A stretch of DNA of 38,963 bases from Porphyromonas levii DSM 23370 (GCF_000379925.1 NZ_KB904238.1:1-38963); one strand, 5' to 3'; numbered from the stretch's first letter, positions 1 through 11,057 are shown. Notes: generated from the sequence alone by a model not told the origin. A program made the numbers and translations.

Positions 1-2
1 AT

Positions 3-140
3 CGGGGGTTAGCTAAGACGCATGCACAAAATATACTTGAAGCCATTTGCTACAACATCAAAAGAGCTCCCCAGTTATACCTCAATACATTATTGCAAAA
101 TGAAGAAGCCTCTATAAGAGGAGCACTTGTTATGAGATAA
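3..140 (+). CDS. Transposase C-terminal fragment (IS5-like)
   Basis: An open frame enters from the window edge and ends at TAA 138-140. It includes RGLAKTHAQNILEAICYNIK, the typical end of IS5-type DDE transposases, where a conserved (Y/R)xGLAKxH segment near the last catalytic region is followed by a helix rich in A, N and K/R. Only about 45 residues are present because the window starts inside the gene. It belongs to the insertion sequence flanking the ICE and not to the ICE itself. Whether the full transposase is intact cannot be judged here. Confidence 0.6.
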   Translation, partial: RGLAKTHAQNILEAICYNIKRAPQLYLNTLLQNEEASIRGALVMR

Positions 141-150
141 GTACTAGAAA

Positions 151-189
151 TCCTCTGTAAAAGCTCATATTTAGAGCTTTTACAGAGGA
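151..189. terminator. Perfect 16-bp inverted repeat after the transposase
   Basis: TCCTCTGTAAAAGCTC at 151-166 pairs with its exact reverse complement at 174-189 around a 7-base loop, starting 11 bp after the transposase stop. There is no T-run after it, so it could be a weak terminator, or a structure that blocks read-through into or out of the insertion sequence. Confidence 0.5.
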
Positions 190-287
190 GAATAATCAAA
201 AAACAAGGCGATTTTTCAAGCTAGACAAGACGAAAATCTGAAAAAAGGTCAGTCAAAAACGTCTAAACTCGAATGTGCAACAGTCTC

Positions 288-546
288 TTATATATAGATA
301 AGGCTTGCACCGTGCACTGGCGGTCATTATATGAGATGCTACTCACTTCAGCTTATCATATATTGTTACGTCCCTAAAACGATGAGGGGGTATGCCCAAA
401 GATCTATGAAGTGCTATCGCTATGCAGAGAAGTGTGTTGATGAAAATACACTGGTAGAATATTACCAATGAATGGTGTTTAGATATTCGTCTATAAAGGG
501 CTTTGAATAGGATCTTTGCAGATGATAATTCGACAGTAGAAGAAAC
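288..546 (+). other. Non-coding stretch before the first ICE gene
   Basis: I see no gene, RNA or clear promoter here. A CTTTG-containing segment near 516-520 resembles a -7 element but lacks the TAnn part. The region may hold a promoter for the 547-3787 operon that I cannot define. Confidence 0.4.
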
Positions 547-894
547 ATGAACAAAAATCGACCCGTTAAGCCCGCAAGAGATAGACGATTGTATGTCATT
601 TGTCCAACACTAGATATGATGTTGGCTTCGTGTGACAATGTCAAGCAAATAGCATATGACAGCGGATTAGACTACTCGAACTTTGTAAAGACTTGCAAGT
701 TCCAAAGAGACATTCGCCTTAGTACTTATCAAAGATGTGCTGAAGCTTTTGGTATGGATACGCTTATTCTGCACTTGCCGTTAGGTGCGGTTGAATCTTT
801 CGCCTCTGTCCAAACTCACCATGGTAATCAATGTCTTATGGTCAGAAAGAGGACTTACTACGTATTCTTCGCCATTTTCACCCGCTGGAAATAG
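547..894 (+). CDS. Small putative DNA-binding protein
   Basis: A 115-residue protein. Residues about 30-75 (VKQIAYDSGLDYSNFVKTCK and following) look like a lambda-repressor-type helix-turn-helix: a helix, a turn with SGLDYSNF, and a basic recognition segment, followed by STYQRCAEAFGMD as in XRE proteins. I see no catalytic motif. It is the first gene of a run (547-3787) ending with the primase-helicase, so a regulator of that block is plausible. The last ~30 residues are cysteine- and aromatic-rich and overlap the next frame by 64 bp. They may be poorly conserved, or the natural end may have been altered. No strong ribosome-binding site is seen. Confidence 0.5.
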   Translation: MNKNRPVKPARDRRLYVICPTLDMMLASCDNVKQIAYDSGLDYSNFVKTCKFQRDIRLSTYQRCAEAFGMDTLILHLPLGAVESFASVQTHHGNQCLMVRKRTYYVFFAIFTRWK

Positions 895-1028
895 ATGACG
901 CATTATCCAATATTGAACGTCTCATTGAGATCTTCCTGAAAGAAACCGAACATGAGCTACTGAAGAAGCTACTTCCACTTCTAGCTGAAACCTTTCAAAC
1001 ATTGGCAGAATCCTATGGAGACGTATAA
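831..1028 (+). CDS. Small helical hypothetical protein
   Basis: A 65-residue acidic, leucine-rich protein predicted to be almost entirely helical (for example IERLIEIFLKETEHELLKKL), with no recognisable domain. An in-frame TAA lies 6 bp before ATG 831, which fixes the start. It overlaps the preceding gene by 64 bp in another frame and the following gene by 14 bp, suggesting translational coupling. It could be a partner of the downstream coiled-coil DNA-binding protein, but that rests on position only. Confidence 0.45.
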   Translation: MSYGQKEDLLRILRHFHPLEIDDALSNIERLIEIFLKETEHELLKKLLPLLAETFQTLAESYGDV

Positions 1029-1410
1029 CCCTAGCACACTTCTCGATGAAATTCAAGGCCTTCGAGAGGAAGTACGCCAAGTTGCAGACTTCATCAAAGA
1101 ACTCAAAAGAGAGTATAGCGTCCTTGAAGAAAAGATTGAGCTAAATTCATCAGACATCATGCGTCTATTAGGAATATCAAAAGCTTCTCTTGCTCGATGG
1201 CGAGATGCCAATGCTGTTCCATATCGCTATGTATCCTGTAATCATGTCCTTTATCCTTTTAAGGGTCTATATATAGCTGTAAAATCAGGACGTGCTACGT
1301 TCAAAGGATTTAGACGCATAGAAGCATTGCAACGGTTGAATGCTTACAAGGATGGCATACTGAAAGGTTATTTGGGGGAAGATGCACAAAATCTTTTTGA
1401 AGAGCTATGA
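1015..1410 (+). CDS. Helix-turn-helix protein with N-terminal coiled coil
   Basis: A 131-residue protein. Residues 8-45 are heptad-like and charged (EIQGLREEVRQVADFIKELK), which predicts a coiled coil and dimerisation. Residues 47-70 (SSDIMRLLGISKASLARWRD) form a MerR/excisionase-like helix-turn-helix, and residues 70-100 fit the following wing (AVPYRYVSCNHVLYPF). This build is common for small regulators or excisionase-like proteins on Bacteroidota ICEs. Its stop overlaps the primase-helicase start by 4 bp (ATGA), so the two are co-translated. The role is probably DNA binding at the element's own replication or excision region; this is inference. Confidence 0.7.
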   Translation: METYNPSTLLDEIQGLREEVRQVADFIKELKREYSVLEEKIELNSSDIMRLLGISKASLARWRDANAVPYRYVSCNHVLYPFKGLYIAVKSGRATFKGFRRIEALQRLNAYKDGILKGYLGEDAQNLFEEL

Positions 1411-3491
1411 CACTAAAAGAAGAAATCCTGCAGTTGACCAATCGAGGATTAGAGGTTTTCTACTTCTATATGCCAATTGACTTTGTTCCCAAGCGGAACT
1501 TTCGCAATCCTCTCTATGATGACAAACGAGCATCTTGTAATGTCTATTTTGATCCTAAGTCAGACTCCTATCGAATGAAAGACTTTGGAAATGAAGCATA
1601 CTCAGGTGATTGCTTCTGGTTTGCTGCAACAATTTTGGGGCTTGATGTCCGATCTGAGTTCAAGAAGGTTCTAGTGACTATTATCCAGGATCTAAATCTA
1701 AAGATTTCTATTGAATACAGAAGAGACACAAACATGAAAGCAGTCCGTTCCACCTATCCTAGGCAATCCGTTGAACAGTGTCAAAAGAGGTGTACAGAAT
1801 CGATGGATAAAGTGGAATACATAGCAAACAAAAATTCGTTCCGAGTTTATGAGCGACCCTTTACTCAAAAGGAACTTGCTTTTTGGGAGCAATATGGGAT
1901 CTCCTTGAAAACATTGGAGCAATACCATGTCAAATCGTTGTCTTGCTACGAATCGGTGAGTAGAGAGGGAAAACCTTTTAAGCTCATCTCTTCTTCCGAA
2001 GAACCCATTTTCTGTTACGCTCACAACGACTTCGTCAAAATATATCGACCGAATAGTAAACTGAGGTTTCTATATGGTGGAGAAAAATCGGAAGAGTATG
2101 TATTTGGGCTAGCACAACTGCCTAATAAAGGAGATATCCTATTTATTACGGGAGGAGAAAAAGATGTCCTCTCTCTTTCTGCACACCATTTCAATGCAAT
2201 TTGTTTCAATAGCGAGACTGCACAAATACCAAGAGGTATTATCGAAAGTCTTTCACTTCGCTTCTTACACCTCATCATCTTATACGACTCTGATGAAACA
2301 GGGATCAGAGAGGCACAGAAACAGGTGGAAGCGCTTTCTGAATTTGGAGTGCTTAGACTACAACTCCCTTTGAGCGGCATCAAAACGGAGAAAGACATCT
2401 CTGACTACTTTGCCCTAGGCCATAGTCAGCAGGATTTAAGAGATCTTCTCGCGCGAATGTTTTCCAGCCTATACAGCGAAACAATGATGATATTGCAATC
2501 TTGTGAGATTGATTACGACAACCCTCCAGATGTTTCTAAGTCGGTTGTCTCAGTCAATGGAGTCCCTCTCGGCTCTCAGGACAATCTTTTCTGCATTACA
2601 GGTGGAGAGGGTACGGGCAAGAGTAATTACATTGGTTCTATCCTTGCAGGCACATTATGTGCTGAAAGGTTAGATTCAGAGCGAACATTAGGATTAGAAA
2701 TAACTCCCAATCCGAAAGCCTTGGCTGTTTTGCACTATGACACAGAGCAGTCTGAGGCTCAACTATACAAGAATTTGGGAAAGACATTACGGAGAGCCGA
2801 TATAGAGACTGTTCCTGACTTTTACCATTCTCTATATCTAGCCTCACTTTCTCGTAAGGATCGGTTGAAACTTATTCGTGAAAGCATGGACTTGTTTCGT
2901 CATAAACATGGTGGGATACACTTAGTAGTTATTGATGGGATTGCAGACTTGGTGCGTTCTGCAAACGATGAGACCGAGAGTATCGCTGTTGTAGATGAGC
3001 TTTACAGACTAGCGGGGATTTATAACACCTGCATCATTTGTGTATTACACTTTGTGCCAAACGGTATCAAGCTTCGTGGACACATAGGCTCAGAATTACA
3101 ACGTAAGTCAGCCGGAATTCTTTCAATTGAGAAGGATGACAACCCTGAATACTCTGTAGTCAAGGCTTTGAAGGTGAGAGATGGAAGCCCTTTAGATGTC
3201 CCGATGATGCTCTTTGGATGGGATAAAGAGCTGGAGATGCATGTCTATCGTGGGGAAAAGTCTAAGGAGGATAAGGAGAAGCGAAAAACAGACGAATTAA
3301 TTTCAATTGTTACTGAGACCTTTCAAAGTAACCGCCGTCTCTCTTACCAAGAGTTGTGCGATGTCTTAATGCGAGAGCTGGGAGTCAAAGAGCGCACTGC
3401 AAAGAAGTATATTGCTTATATGAGAGAGCAACGTATCTTGTTACAAGATACAGTAGGGAATTATCAAAAAGGGGAACTATGTCATACTTAG
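1407..3491 (+). CDS. TOPRIM primase / RecA-fold helicase
   Basis: A 694-residue protein that probably primes and unwinds ICE DNA for replication after transfer. The N-terminus (about 30-95) resembles the degenerate CHC2-like region preceding TOPRIM in such proteins ([19 protein letters not shown]). The TOPRIM domain spans about 243-335, with E251 in TGGEKD and the metal-binding pair D294/D296 in LYDSDETG. A RecA/RepA-like ATPase follows, with Walker A GGEGTGKS at 399-406 and Walker B LVVID at 506-510. The last ~60 residues form a winged-helix-like tail. The family is well represented on Bacteroidota mobile elements. Its start overlaps the preceding gene by 4 bp and its end overlaps the next by 13 bp, so it sits in one operon. 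All key residues appear intact. Confidence 0.85.
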   Translation: MTLKEEILQLTNRGLEVFYFYMPIDFVPKRNFRNPLYDDKRASCNVYFDPKSDSYRMKDFGNEAYSGDCFWFAATILGLDVRSEFKKVLVTIIQDLNLKISIEYRRDTNMKAVRSTYPRQSVEQCQKRCTESMDKVEYIANKNSFRVYERPFTQKELAFWEQYGISLKTLEQYHVKSLSCYESVSREGKPFKLISSSEEPIFCYAHNDFVKIYRPNSKLRFLYGGEKSEEYVFGLAQLPNKGDILFITGGEKDVLSLSAHHFNAICFNSETAQIPRGIIESLSLRFLHLIILYDSDETGIREAQKQVEALSEFGVLRLQLPLSGIKTEKDISDYFALGHSQQDLRDLLARMFSSLYSETMMILQSCEIDYDNPPDVSKSVVSVNGVPLGSQDNLFCITGGEGTGKSNYIGSILAGTLCAERLDSERTLGLEITPNPKALAVLHYDTEQSEAQLYKNLGKTLRRADIETVPDFYHSLYLASLSRKDRLKLIRESMDLFRHKHGGIHLVVIDGIADLVRSANDETESIAVVDELYRLAGIYNTCIICVLHFVPNGIKLRGHIGSELQRKSAGILSIEKDDNPEYSVVKALKVRDGSPLDVPMMLFGWDKELEMHVYRGEKSKEDKEKRKTDELISIVTETFQSNRRLSYQELCDVLMRELGVKERTAKKYIAYMREQRILLQDTVGNYQKGELCHT

Positions 3492-3787
3492 ACTATCTTA
3501 CAGAAGATCCTTGGCAAAAACGTCTGCTCGATAAGCTTGCGAGTGTGGAAGAAAAGCTAGACCACTTGCTGGTATTACGAGAGCAAGCCATAGAAGCTGC
3601 TGTTCGGCCACCGCTCAAGCCTGAGTATCTTGACATCATTGATGTGTCTAAATTGCTAAAGGTTGAGCAAAAGACCATCTACAATTGGGTATGGGCGGGT
3701 AAGATTCCCTACCTCAAAGCCAATGGTCGCCTATTATTCCTTCGTGAGGAAATCGATGAGATGCTACGAAAACGAGATGACTGGTAA
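3479..3787 (+). CDS. Excisionase-type helix-turn-helix protein (HTH_17)
   Basis: A 102-residue protein starting at ATG 3479, inside the end of the primase-helicase gene. An upstream in-frame extension exists but is only out-of-frame primase sequence. Residues 52-95 match the HTH_17/excisionase family: [19 protein letters not shown], then a wing ([19 protein letters not shown]) that ends in the usual DEML-like helix. The N-terminal 40 residues are helical and may dimerise. Such proteins are usual in Bacteroidota ICE regulatory blocks and assist excision or regulate transcription. Which one applies here cannot be told. Confidence 0.8.
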   Translation: MSYLDYLTEDPWQKRLLDKLASVEEKLDHLLVLREQAIEAAVRPPLKPEYLDIIDVSKLLKVEQKTIYNWVWAGKIPYLKANGRLLFLREEIDEMLRKRDDW

Positions 3788-3805
3788 TATAGTTTCTCCC
3801 GATCG

Positions 3806-3837
3806 TTTGGTTGAATTAAAATAATTGCTTACCTTTG
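3806..3837 (+). promoter_or_regulatory. Bacteroidota-type promoter for the Abi gene
   Basis: TTTG at 3806-3809, a 20-bp spacer, and TACCTTTG at 3830-3837 match the Bacteroidota sigma-ABfr consensus TTTG-N19-21-TAnnTTTG. Transcription would start near 3845, giving a leader of about 95 nt before ATG 3939. It separates the Abi gene from the upstream operon. Confidence 0.75.
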
Positions 3838-3938
3838 CAAGCAGAAAGATAGTCGCAGGTTGCCTGCACTTCAAATATAACAGTACTCGCTTAGCATACC
3901 GTAAGATCTGCTGGCGAGTCATTTTTTTTATAGATACT

Positions 3939-4865
3939 ATGTCGAATAAAGAATCACGCTCCATTCAGGAACAAATTGATTTACTGAAGCATAGAGGCAT
4001 GATTATAGAAGATGAGGAGTTCGCCCATCTTCATTTAAGTCATATCAGCTACTACCGTTTGAAGGGGTATTGGTGGGATATGCAGAAAGACAAAGAAGAC
4101 CATGTTTTTCAAACGGATTCTCGCTTTGAAGATGTTATTGCACGGTATTCTTTTGACAAAGAATTACGGCTTATCTTGTTTGATGCCATTGAAACAATAG
4201 AGATCGCCTTACGAACAAAGATGATTTACCATCTGTCTCAATCCTATGGTGGTCTGTTTTATATGGATAACACTCTCTTTGTCAGCGAATCGCTTCATCA
4301 GCAACATTTGGAAGATTTAAGGACTGAATTTCTGCGTAGTGGTGAGGTTTTCATAAAAGAGTATAAACGAAAGTATGGCGTTTGGAAAGGTGGAAAATGT
4401 GTATCTCTTACTCAGCAACCTGATGCATGGGTTATTTTTGAAGTAGCTACCTTTGGCACGCTTTCAAAGTTATACAAGAATCTTAACCACCAAATTCCTG
4501 AGAAAGCGAAAATTGCTAATGAGTTCGGGCTCAATCTGCATAATGAGTTATCAAGTTGGTTAGAAGCCATTTCATATTTGAGAAATATTGTAGCCCATCA
4601 TTCAAGAGTATGGAGTCGAAATATGGTAAAACGTCCAATGGATATTAGTAATCCAAGAGGCATTTGGCTACAATATCCTTTATCGGAATTCTCCAAAAAG
4701 AAGCCATATCTAATCATTACTTCCATGTTATACTTGTGCAATGCTATCAATGCAGGAGATACATATAAGAGAAAGATAATCTCACTGATAGAGGAAAATC
4801 CGGACATCCCTATTTATAAGATAGGTTTTCCAGACCATTGGAATAGGGAATCTATCTGGCGATAA
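3939..4865 (+). CDS. Abi_2 (AbiD/AbiF-like) abortive-infection protein
   Basis: A 308-residue protein. I chose ATG 3939 because the longer open frame starts inside the promoter. Family hallmarks are visible: an N-terminal helix-turn pattern (SIQEQIDLLKHRGMII), the SHISYYRLKGYW motif at about 30-43, the conserved helix YSFDKELRLILFDAIETIEI at about 71-90, and a C-terminal LRNIVAHHSRVWSRN segment at about 220-235. The RNxxAHHxRxxxR pattern recalls HEPN-like RNase centres (Rx4-6H). Family members abort infection after phage attack and are often carried by mobile elements. The gene has its own promoter and a terminator-like hairpin, so it is a self-contained cargo unit. Biochemical activity is not established from sequence. 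Confidence 0.88.
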   Translation: MSNKESRSIQEQIDLLKHRGMIIEDEEFAHLHLSHISYYRLKGYWWDMQKDKEDHVFQTDSRFEDVIARYSFDKELRLILFDAIETIEIALRTKMIYHLSQSYGGLFYMDNTLFVSESLHQQHLEDLRTEFLRSGEVFIKEYKRKYGVWKGGKCVSLTQQPDAWVIFEVATFGTLSKLYKNLNHQIPEKAKIANEFGLNLHNELSSWLEAISYLRNIVAHHSRVWSRNMVKRPMDISNPRGIWLQYPLSEFSKKKPYLIITSMLYLCNAINAGDTYKRKIISLIEENPDIPIYKIGFPDHWNRESIWR

Positions 4866-4872
4866 TTTTGGA

Positions 4873-4898
4873 CGGGAATATCAATTGCAATATTCCCG
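4873..4898 (+). terminator. Hairpin terminator after the Abi gene
   Basis: CGGGAATAT at 4873-4881 pairs with ATATTCCCG at 4890-4898 around an 8-base loop, 8 bp after the Abi stop codon. It is followed by a moderately T-rich stretch. It lies between convergent genes and may serve both strands. The absence of a long T-run makes its efficiency uncertain. Confidence 0.6.
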
Positions 4899-4967
4899 CA
4901 CTTTATTCATATCTACTAAAAAATGAAGGTAAGACTGTTTCACTTCCGTTGGATAATAAACATGCGT

Positions 4968-7900
4968 TTAGTGTCTCCACTTGGGTCTGAAGTTTTGTGA
5001 CCGGTAGTCTTCTTCTTTGTCTTGAGCAGGATGACTCTCGTCCTTTACTCCGGCTGAATGATTGTTATCGGACAAATCCTCTCCTTGCTTCATTTTATCT
5101 ATTTCTTCTTTTTCTTCCTCTGGCGGAGAGAGTGTGAGGGCAATCTTTCTGTCCAGCTCGGCTGCTTGGGCTTTGAGAGAACGCAAATCCTCCTCCTTCT
5201 TCCACGAGCTGTTGGCAATGGCGGTGTAGACCTCCTTATTTGCTGAAACCTTTGCTATCTCCTTCTCGTGAGATTCGATCACCTTGGGAATGCGCTCTAA
5301 CGCATTGAAGAAGTTCAGACAAGCCAGCTTAGGATCATTTGCCAACTTGCCGTTATTGTAGGTGTAGTAAATACTCCCCTCGCCCTTTACGAAGAAGCGG
5401 TTCACCGATAGGTCAAATAAGTTCTGAGAGGAACTTTCCGTCTTGACCATAACAGAGAAGCCATAAAGCTCTCCTATCTTGTTGTACTCACCATTGGTAC
5501 GAGCCTTTTCCTCTATCTCTTGAAGACGATGAGCAATGACTTTGATGTCAGAACAATCCTCTACGCCTTTAATTGAAAGTCGATTGACTGGGTTGCCTTC
5601 AGCATCTCGTTCCACTCGTTGCTCAAAGCAAGCGAGGTCTTTCTTCGCCTCTTGTATCTTGCCCGTGTGGTAAGAGAGTGAATGGTCAATCTCTGCCAAC
5701 TTACCGATAGCTCCATTTCGCTCACGGAGAAAGTTCTTGCGCTCTGACTCTAATGCGGTAATCTTCTTATCTAGCTTTGCCTTTTCCAAAAGGTCTGTAT
5801 TGCCCGATAGCACAGCTACATACTCCGAGAAGTTCATACCACTATCCTCATCCATTGAGCCTTCATCGATGGTACGCATACCGAGCTGATTGCTCTTCAA
5901 TTGATTGATGAAAAGCTGCTTGTTGTGTAGTAGGTTGAACTTATAGCTATCCAACGAACGCTCCACTGCATATATAATCACATCGACCTTGTTATCGGCA
6001 AACTCCTTGGCAACCAAATTGCCTTTTCGGATAGCTCGTCCGTTGCGTTGCTCTAAGTCTGACGGTCTCCACGGAGTATCAAGATGATGTATAGCTACAG
6101 CTCGTTGCTGGGCATTGACACCCGTGCCTAACATAGATGTAGAGCCAAAGATGATACGTATATCGCCCCTATTCATCGCTTCTACCATCGCTTTCTTAGC
6201 TTTCTCATTCTTGCACTCCTGAATGAAGCGAATCTCGTGAGATGGAATGTGATACTCCTCTACCAACTTACGCTTAATCTCAGAGTAAACGTTCCACTCG
6301 CCTGGCTTGTAAGTACCCAAGTCGCTGAAGACAAACTGTGTTCCCTTCTGCTCGTTATACTTCTGATAGTAGTTATTGAGGAGCTTGGCACAGTGGCTGG
6401 CTTTGTTGTCTATATGGTCCGAATACCTTTCTAGGTCAATCATTCGCATATCCAAGCTCATCTTGCGGGCATAGTCCGTTGCGATTAGCATCTTGGCTTT
6501 CTCTTCCTTTTCCGATAGCTCATCTCGTCCTAAAAGGGTCGCATCCCCTGTCTTCGCGAACTCCATCAACTTGCTGATAAACTCTTCCTGCTCGGGCGTG
6601 GGCGGTATGTTATGCAATATCTCGTTCTTCTCTGGGCGGTCAATGCCGATATCCTTAGCGGTACGATAGTCACAAATCTCCGCATAGAAGGCTGCCAGCT
6701 CTGGCACTTTGATAAAGGTGCGGAAGCGTTCCTTCTGTATGATGTCATTGGTGATGGAGAACTCGTAGTCGGTAGACTTCTTCGCAAAGACAGCAGCCCA
6801 AGCATCAAAGCTATTGATGCCTTGCTTTTCGAGTGCTTGAGGACGTAGGTACTTGAAGAGCAGATAGAGCTCTGTGAGTGAGTTGCTGATGGTTGTGCCA
6901 CTGAGAAAAGTAGCTCCTAAGTCTTTCCCAGACCGCTCCTGAATAGTACGTATGGCAAAGAGCATATTGAGTGCACGCTGTGAGCCCTCTGGATTACCTA
7001 AGCCAGAGACTCGGTCGTGACGAGTGTTGAACATCAGATTCTTAAACTGATGACTCTCGTCCACAAAGAGGTGATCGATGCCCATCATTTTGAAGTCCAC
7101 AGCATCATCCTTACGCTCGGCAATGCTATCTTGAATGCCTTGTAGTTTGGCCTCGAGGGTCTGCTTTCGTTTCTCCAATCCCTTGAGCATAGCTCGGGAA
7201 ATGTCCGCACCTTGCTGACGAAGAACTTCTAGGTTTTCCTCTATAGAGTCTTTCTCCTTTTGCAAGATTGCCTCCTGTATCTCTAAAGCTTGAGGTATCA
7301 TCCCAAACTGCTCATGGGTCAATATGATGCAATCCCAATCGTTGTTCTTGATGTCGTTAAAGATGCGTTGGCGGTTTTGCTTATTGAAGTCATTCTTACC
7401 TGGATAAAGCACTCTAGCATTGGGATAAGCCTTTCTAAAAGTGTCGGCAATATCGAAGACATTTGCCTTTAGTCCGATAATCATCGGCTTGTTTGCTAAG
7501 CCCAAGCGCTTCATCTCATAGGCTGCCGTACACATGATGAGGGTCTTACCAGCCCCTACCTCATGGTCACAAATACCCCCGCCATTGGTTTTGAGCATCC
7601 ATACGGCATCCTTCTGACTCTTATAGAGGTCAGAGATACCTAGTCCTTTCAGATTTAGATCGGGAAAGGATTGATGCGCACCGTCAAAGTTGGGACGCAC
7701 GAAGCAGTTGAATAGCTTATTATATCTGTCGGATAGTTGTTGCTTAAAGCTCTCTGGTGTTCTACCTAGCCAATCTACAAAGCCCTGACGTATCTCCTCT
7801 ATCTTAGCATTAGCCATCTGTATCGCATGTCCATCACGCACTTTGATCGTTTTCGTCTCGCCTGTCTCTAGATCTCGAACCTCTTTGTTCTTATTGATAT

Positions 7901-10900
7901 CGGGGATGGTATTGTGTAGCGCATGCTTTAAGAGATTAAGTCCATCATAGCGTCTGAACTCTCCCTGCACAGCATACTTATGCCAAATGTTCCCATTGCG
8001 TCTGTTGCATTGCAAAACATATTCATCCATCGTACTCTGATAGGTGACGGTGACCTCTGTTTCAAAGAACTCTGAGGCAAAAGCACTATAGACTTTAGCC
8101 GGTATCCACCGCTCCCCAAGGTTGAAGTCAAGCTCAGCAAAGGGTATCGCAGTAGGTGTGGCAGCTCGTAGGGTAGCTAAGCTTTGCTGTGCTTCTTCAT
8201 GATCGGGATGCTCTAGTAGCCACGACTCAATCTGCTCGCTCTTTTCTATCACATTGCCTGAGATAAACTTGTCTGCCACTTCGTAGCCATCTACTTCTGG
8301 ATTGTAGTAGATACGCCCCTCTAGAGCTGAGATAATGTCACTCTCCTCCATATCGGGGAGGAGCGAACTCATATAGTCTAGCTCCACAGAGCCATACTTA
8401 TTCAGAGAAGAGACGAGAGCTTCCGTGGGGTCGGCAGCTACTGTCACCTCTGTAGTGGCAAAGGCGGTAGGATGGTCAAAGATGTCTGCCTTGATGTATT
8501 CCCCCTTATCGGATCGCTCTAAGAAGAGTATCTCGACCCCAGTAGCGTCCATCTTGATGAGGTCTGTATTGCTCTTCTGATTGAGATACCCCCAGCGACT
8601 GACGAAGTCGTCATAGAGCCGATTGAGCTTTATACGCTCCTCGCTATCCTCACATCTATTGTTCGCTTCGTAGTCGTATAGCCGATGATAACTCTCTCGT
8701 ATCTCGATGTACGCTTTGAGTTTGGTCAGGCGCTCATAGGGTAAGTCCATCGGATGAAAGGTAGGCTGTCGCTTCAGATTCGAGAGATACCCCACTTGTC
8801 CATTTTGCAGCACGATCGACCCGTCTCGTAGATGCGAGTCGGGCAAAGAGAGGAATGGACGAGGTGAAGCATCAAACGACTTCTTAACCTCTGTAACTGG
8901 CTGTACTTCGCTCTCCACTTCTGCAAAGTCAAATAGAGATGGTTGCTCAATTGAGGATAGCTTAGTACTTCTCCTTGCTCTTGGACGCTTTACTGAGCTT
9001 TGCTTGGGCTTAGAGCCTGTCTGTTGCTTATCAATCTCTTTGATTTCCCTATTAACACGGGTGACCTCCTGCGTCCAAAGTTCGTACTCTTCGGGAGCAA
9101 ATAAATAACCTGCTTGTTCCAAACCGACATCGGTAGTATCCATCACGGGATGATGGTCGTCATCAAAGTAAACCATCTGTCCGCCCATCTCTCGTGGGGC
9201 TTCTAAATCTGTACGTATATCCGCTTCATACTGATGCTGTAGCGTTAGAGCTGGCACACCTTCGGGTGCTGGTTCTAACATTGATGAGGCTTGCTCCTGC
9301 TGGATGGGTTCTACCAATTCATTCTTTTCGATGGAGTTGATGGGAGTTCCCTCTGAAAAGGACTTCTCCACGACATCTTCCGTTGGGTTTTCTGTTTGTA
9401 CCACCTCTTTGCTATACCGTCCTTGGACAAGCTCTTCTAGCTCGGCTATCTTATGCAATGCTGTAGGTGAAAAGTGAAGGTCACGCTCAATCCCCAAGCC
9501 ATGTATCTTGACCTCTTTCATTTCGTCCAAGGAGATGTAGCCGAGCTCCCAACCGTAACCCATTGTAACTGCTCCGAACCCAAGACGTTCCTCTGGGTTG
9601 TACTCTAAGAGGTAGGCTGTATAAGCTCCCAGCGGGAAGAAATATCGGACATAAGCTGTGCGGTCGCCAATAAGTTGCTTCTCTGTGTCATATAGCTTGG
9701 GGAGTTGACTCTTGATGCTATCAGGCATTAGATCATAAGCGTTATCTGTTTCTTGCTCCTCGTCTACTTTAGGCTCCACCCCAGGCAATCCGACCGTTAC
9801 GCCCAGCTTACGGAATTGCTTCTCGGCTTCATTCTGTCGCTCCTCCTTGCTCATCGCTATTCCCGTCTCATAGAGCTTGCGGTCAAAATGTGCTGTCACA
9901 TCTTGCGTGAGCTGTATTCGGATACTCTCAGCCATATCCTCTATAGTTCCCTCAAAGCGATACTTCCAAGTTGGCTTGCCGTAAGGGTCTCTACCCAGCT
10001 CACGACTGGTGGCTATGGTGCGAGGTGCCACATCATACCACGAACCCTCGAAAAGTAAGTTGTGGTTGAAAGCCATAGAAAATCCATCCCCCTTGGGCAC
10101 GGCGACTGTCTGAACAAACTGCTTCTCCAGCTCCTCGCCAATCTCCTTGCCCGACTGCTTTTGCAAGACAATCAAGTCGCTTCCGACCTCAGTCCCTGCC
10201 TGCTCGCTAAACATCCCTGCTGGCAGACGAATAGCAGAGATGAGTCGGCTGTTTTGCATCAGATAGCGTCTGATTGGCTCATTTAGAGCCGCATCGAGTA
10301 CGCCTTGTGAAGTGATAAATGCAACGAGACCTCCCTCTCTAGTGCAGTCCAAGCCCTTTACGAAGAAGTAATTATGAATGGCTCGTGTTGACTCCTTTTT
10401 GAAGAGATCATTCCCCCTACTATACTCACGGTCATAGACCATAAAGTCTCCAAAGGGGATATTGCTGGTTACGAGGTCATACTTCTCCGTCTCTTCTAAG
10501 GGTGCTATCGCTTCAAAGGGTTCATTTCGCACGAAGATGTTGCCCTCGCCATAAGGGTGCAACGCTTGACTGATGCGAGCCGTGAGCAGATCTTTCTCCA
10601 AGGCATCAACAATGCCCACCTGCTTGGCAAATGTTTCGGCAAAAGCTCCCATCCCCGAGGAGGGGTCGAGGCATCGCTTGAGCGTCACACCACTTGTTGC
10701 TAGAGCATCTGAAATCGCAGAGACGATACGTCTATCTGTATAGAATGAGGTGAGTACACTCGCCTTGATACTCTCCCAATACCGCTTGGCGGTGTGAGCA
10801 TCAACCGCTTCCCGATAGATCATCTGCTTGAGCTGTTGTGTCGGAGCAAAGAGTTCTTGCTCTGATTTGCTCCAATAGCGAATGTCCGCTGGCGTGTCTG

Positions 10901-11057
10901 TGCGGTTCAATACGCACTTCAGACCTCCGAAGCCTTGGTAGCCACGCAAGATGCGTTTCTCTGCTTCAGTAGCTGGACGATGCTCTTTTTCTAATCGTAG
11001 CACCACACGGATTGCTTCCGTATTCGCTGCCAAAACTGCTTTCTTGTTGTATGCCAT
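4968..11057 (-). CDS. Giant N6-methylase-like / SNF2-type helicase
   Basis: A 2029-residue protein typical of Bacteroidota ICEs. The N-terminal part is a Rossmann methyltransferase fold: motif [10 protein letters not shown] at 131-139 and a motif-IV-like SNIPFG at 198-203. The latter carries an I where adenine methyltransferases have NPP(F/Y), so activity is doubtful. A long, poorly conserved middle follows. The C-terminal half is an SF2/SNF2 helicase with Walker A HEVGAGKT near 1164, DESHQ near 1334, and motif [12 protein letters not shown] near 1672. The last ~300 residues are charged and coiled-coil-like. The protein probably translocates on or remodels DNA during transfer, or shields the element from host restriction; neither is shown here. 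It is transcribed with topB, away from the Abi gene. No frameshift is seen over its whole length. Confidence 0.88.
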   Translation of the reverse strand: MAYNKKAVLAANTEAIRVVLRLEKEHRPATEAEKRILRGYQGFGGLKCVLNRTDTPADIRYWSKSEQELFAPTQQLKQMIYREAVDAHTAKRYWESIKASVLTSFYTDRRIVSAISDALATSGVTLKRCLDPSSGMGAFAETFAKQVGIVDALEKDLLTARISQALHPYGEGNIFVRNEPFEAIAPLEETEKYDLVTSNIPFGDFMVYDREYSRGNDLFKKESTRAIHNYFFVKGLDCTREGGLVAFITSQGVLDAALNEPIRRYLMQNSRLISAIRLPAGMFSEQAGTEVGSDLIVLQKQSGKEIGEELEKQFVQTVAVPKGDGFSMAFNHNLLFEGSWYDVAPRTIATSRELGRDPYGKPTWKYRFEGTIEDMAESIRIQLTQDVTAHFDRKLYETGIAMSKEERQNEAEKQFRKLGVTVGLPGVEPKVDEEQETDNAYDLMPDSIKSQLPKLYDTEKQLIGDRTAYVRYFFPLGAYTAYLLEYNPEERLGFGAVTMGYGWELGYISLDEMKEVKIHGLGIERDLHFSPTALHKIAELEELVQGRYSKEVVQTENPTEDVVEKSFSEGTPINSIEKNELVEPIQQEQASSMLEPAPEGVPALTLQHQYEADIRTDLEAPREMGGQMVYFDDDHHPVMDTTDVGLEQAGYLFAPEEYELWTQEVTRVNREIKEIDKQQTGSKPKQSSVKRPRARRSTKLSSIEQPSLFDFAEVESEVQPVTEVKKSFDASPRPFLSLPDSHLRDGSIVLQNGQVGYLSNLKRQPTFHPMDLPYERLTKLKAYIEIRESYHRLYDYEANNRCEDSEERIKLNRLYDDFVSRWGYLNQKSNTDLIKMDATGVEILFLERSDKGEYIKADIFDHPTAFATTEVTVAADPTEALVSSLNKYGSVELDYMSSLLPDMEESDIISALEGRIYYNPEVDGYEVADKFISGNVIEKSEQIESWLLEHPDHEEAQQSLATLRAATPTAIPFAELDFNLGERWIPAKVYSAFASEFFETEVTVTYQSTMDEYVLQCNRRNGNIWHKYAVQGEFRRYDGLNLLKHALHNTIPDINKNKEVRDLETGETKTIKVRDGHAIQMANAKIEEIRQGFVDWLGRTPESFKQQLSDRYNKLFNCFVRPNFDGAHQSFPDLNLKGLGISDLYKSQKDAVWMLKTNGGGICDHEVGAGKTLIMCTAAYEMKRLGLANKPMIIGLKANVFDIADTFRKAYPNARVLYPGKNDFNKQNRQRIFNDIKNNDWDCIILTHEQFGMIPQALEIQEAILQKEKDSIEENLEVLRQQGADISRAMLKGLEKRKQTLEAKLQGIQDSIAERKDDAVDFKMMGIDHLFVDESHQFKNLMFNTRHDRVSGLGNPEGSQRALNMLFAIRTIQERSGKDLGATFLSGTTISNSLTELYLLFKYLRPQALEKQGINSFDAWAAVFAKKSTDYEFSITNDIIQKERFRTFIKVPELAAFYAEICDYRTAKDIGIDRPEKNEILHNIPPTPEQEEFISKLMEFAKTGDATLLGRDELSEKEEKAKMLIATDYARKMSLDMRMIDLERYSDHIDNKASHCAKLLNNYYQKYNEQKGTQFVFSDLGTYKPGEWNVYSEIKRKLVEEYHIPSHEIRFIQECKNEKAKKAMVEAMNRGDIRIIFGSTSMLGTGVNAQQRAVAIHHLDTPWRPSDLEQRNGRAIRKGNLVAKEFADNKVDVIIYAVERSLDSYKFNLLHNKQLFINQLKSNQLGMRTIDEGSMDEDSGMNFSEYVAVLSGNTDLLEKAKLDKKITALESERKNFLRERNGAIGKLAEIDHSLSYHTGKIQEAKKDLACFEQRVERDAEGNPVNRLSIKGVEDCSDIKVIAHRLQEIEEKARTNGEYNKIGELYGFSVMVKTESSSQNLFDLSVNRFFVKGEGSIYYTYNNGKLANDPKLACLNFFNALERIPKVIESHEKEIAKVSANKEVYTAIANSSWKKEEDLRSLKAQAAELDRKIALTLSPPEEEKEEIDKMKQGEDLSDNNHSAGVKDESHPAQDKEEDYRSQNFRPKWRH

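Larger units (their letters stand above)
1..287 (+). mobile_element. 3' end of an IS5-like insertion sequence
   Basis: Contains the last codons of a transposase (3-140), a perfect hairpin (151-189) and, at 275-287, a sequence whose reverse complement begins GAGACTGTTGCAC. That resembles the termini of several IS5-group elements. I take about 287 as the element's right end. The left end and the rest of the transposase are outside the window. The family assignment comes from a short C-terminal match and the terminus, so it is tentative. Confidence 0.5.

Noticed and set aside
288-546. tRNA gene as attachment site at the left end
   Set aside because: No cloverleaf or CCA-type end can be drawn from this stretch.
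3825-3938. N-terminal extension of the Abi protein
   Set aside because: The extension would start inside the -7 promoter element, and the Abi family begins near the ATG at 3939.
6566-6901. 111-codon minus-strand frame inside the methylase-helicase gene
   Set aside because: It is an alternative frame of a long intact gene, rich in serine and arginine as usual for such shadows.
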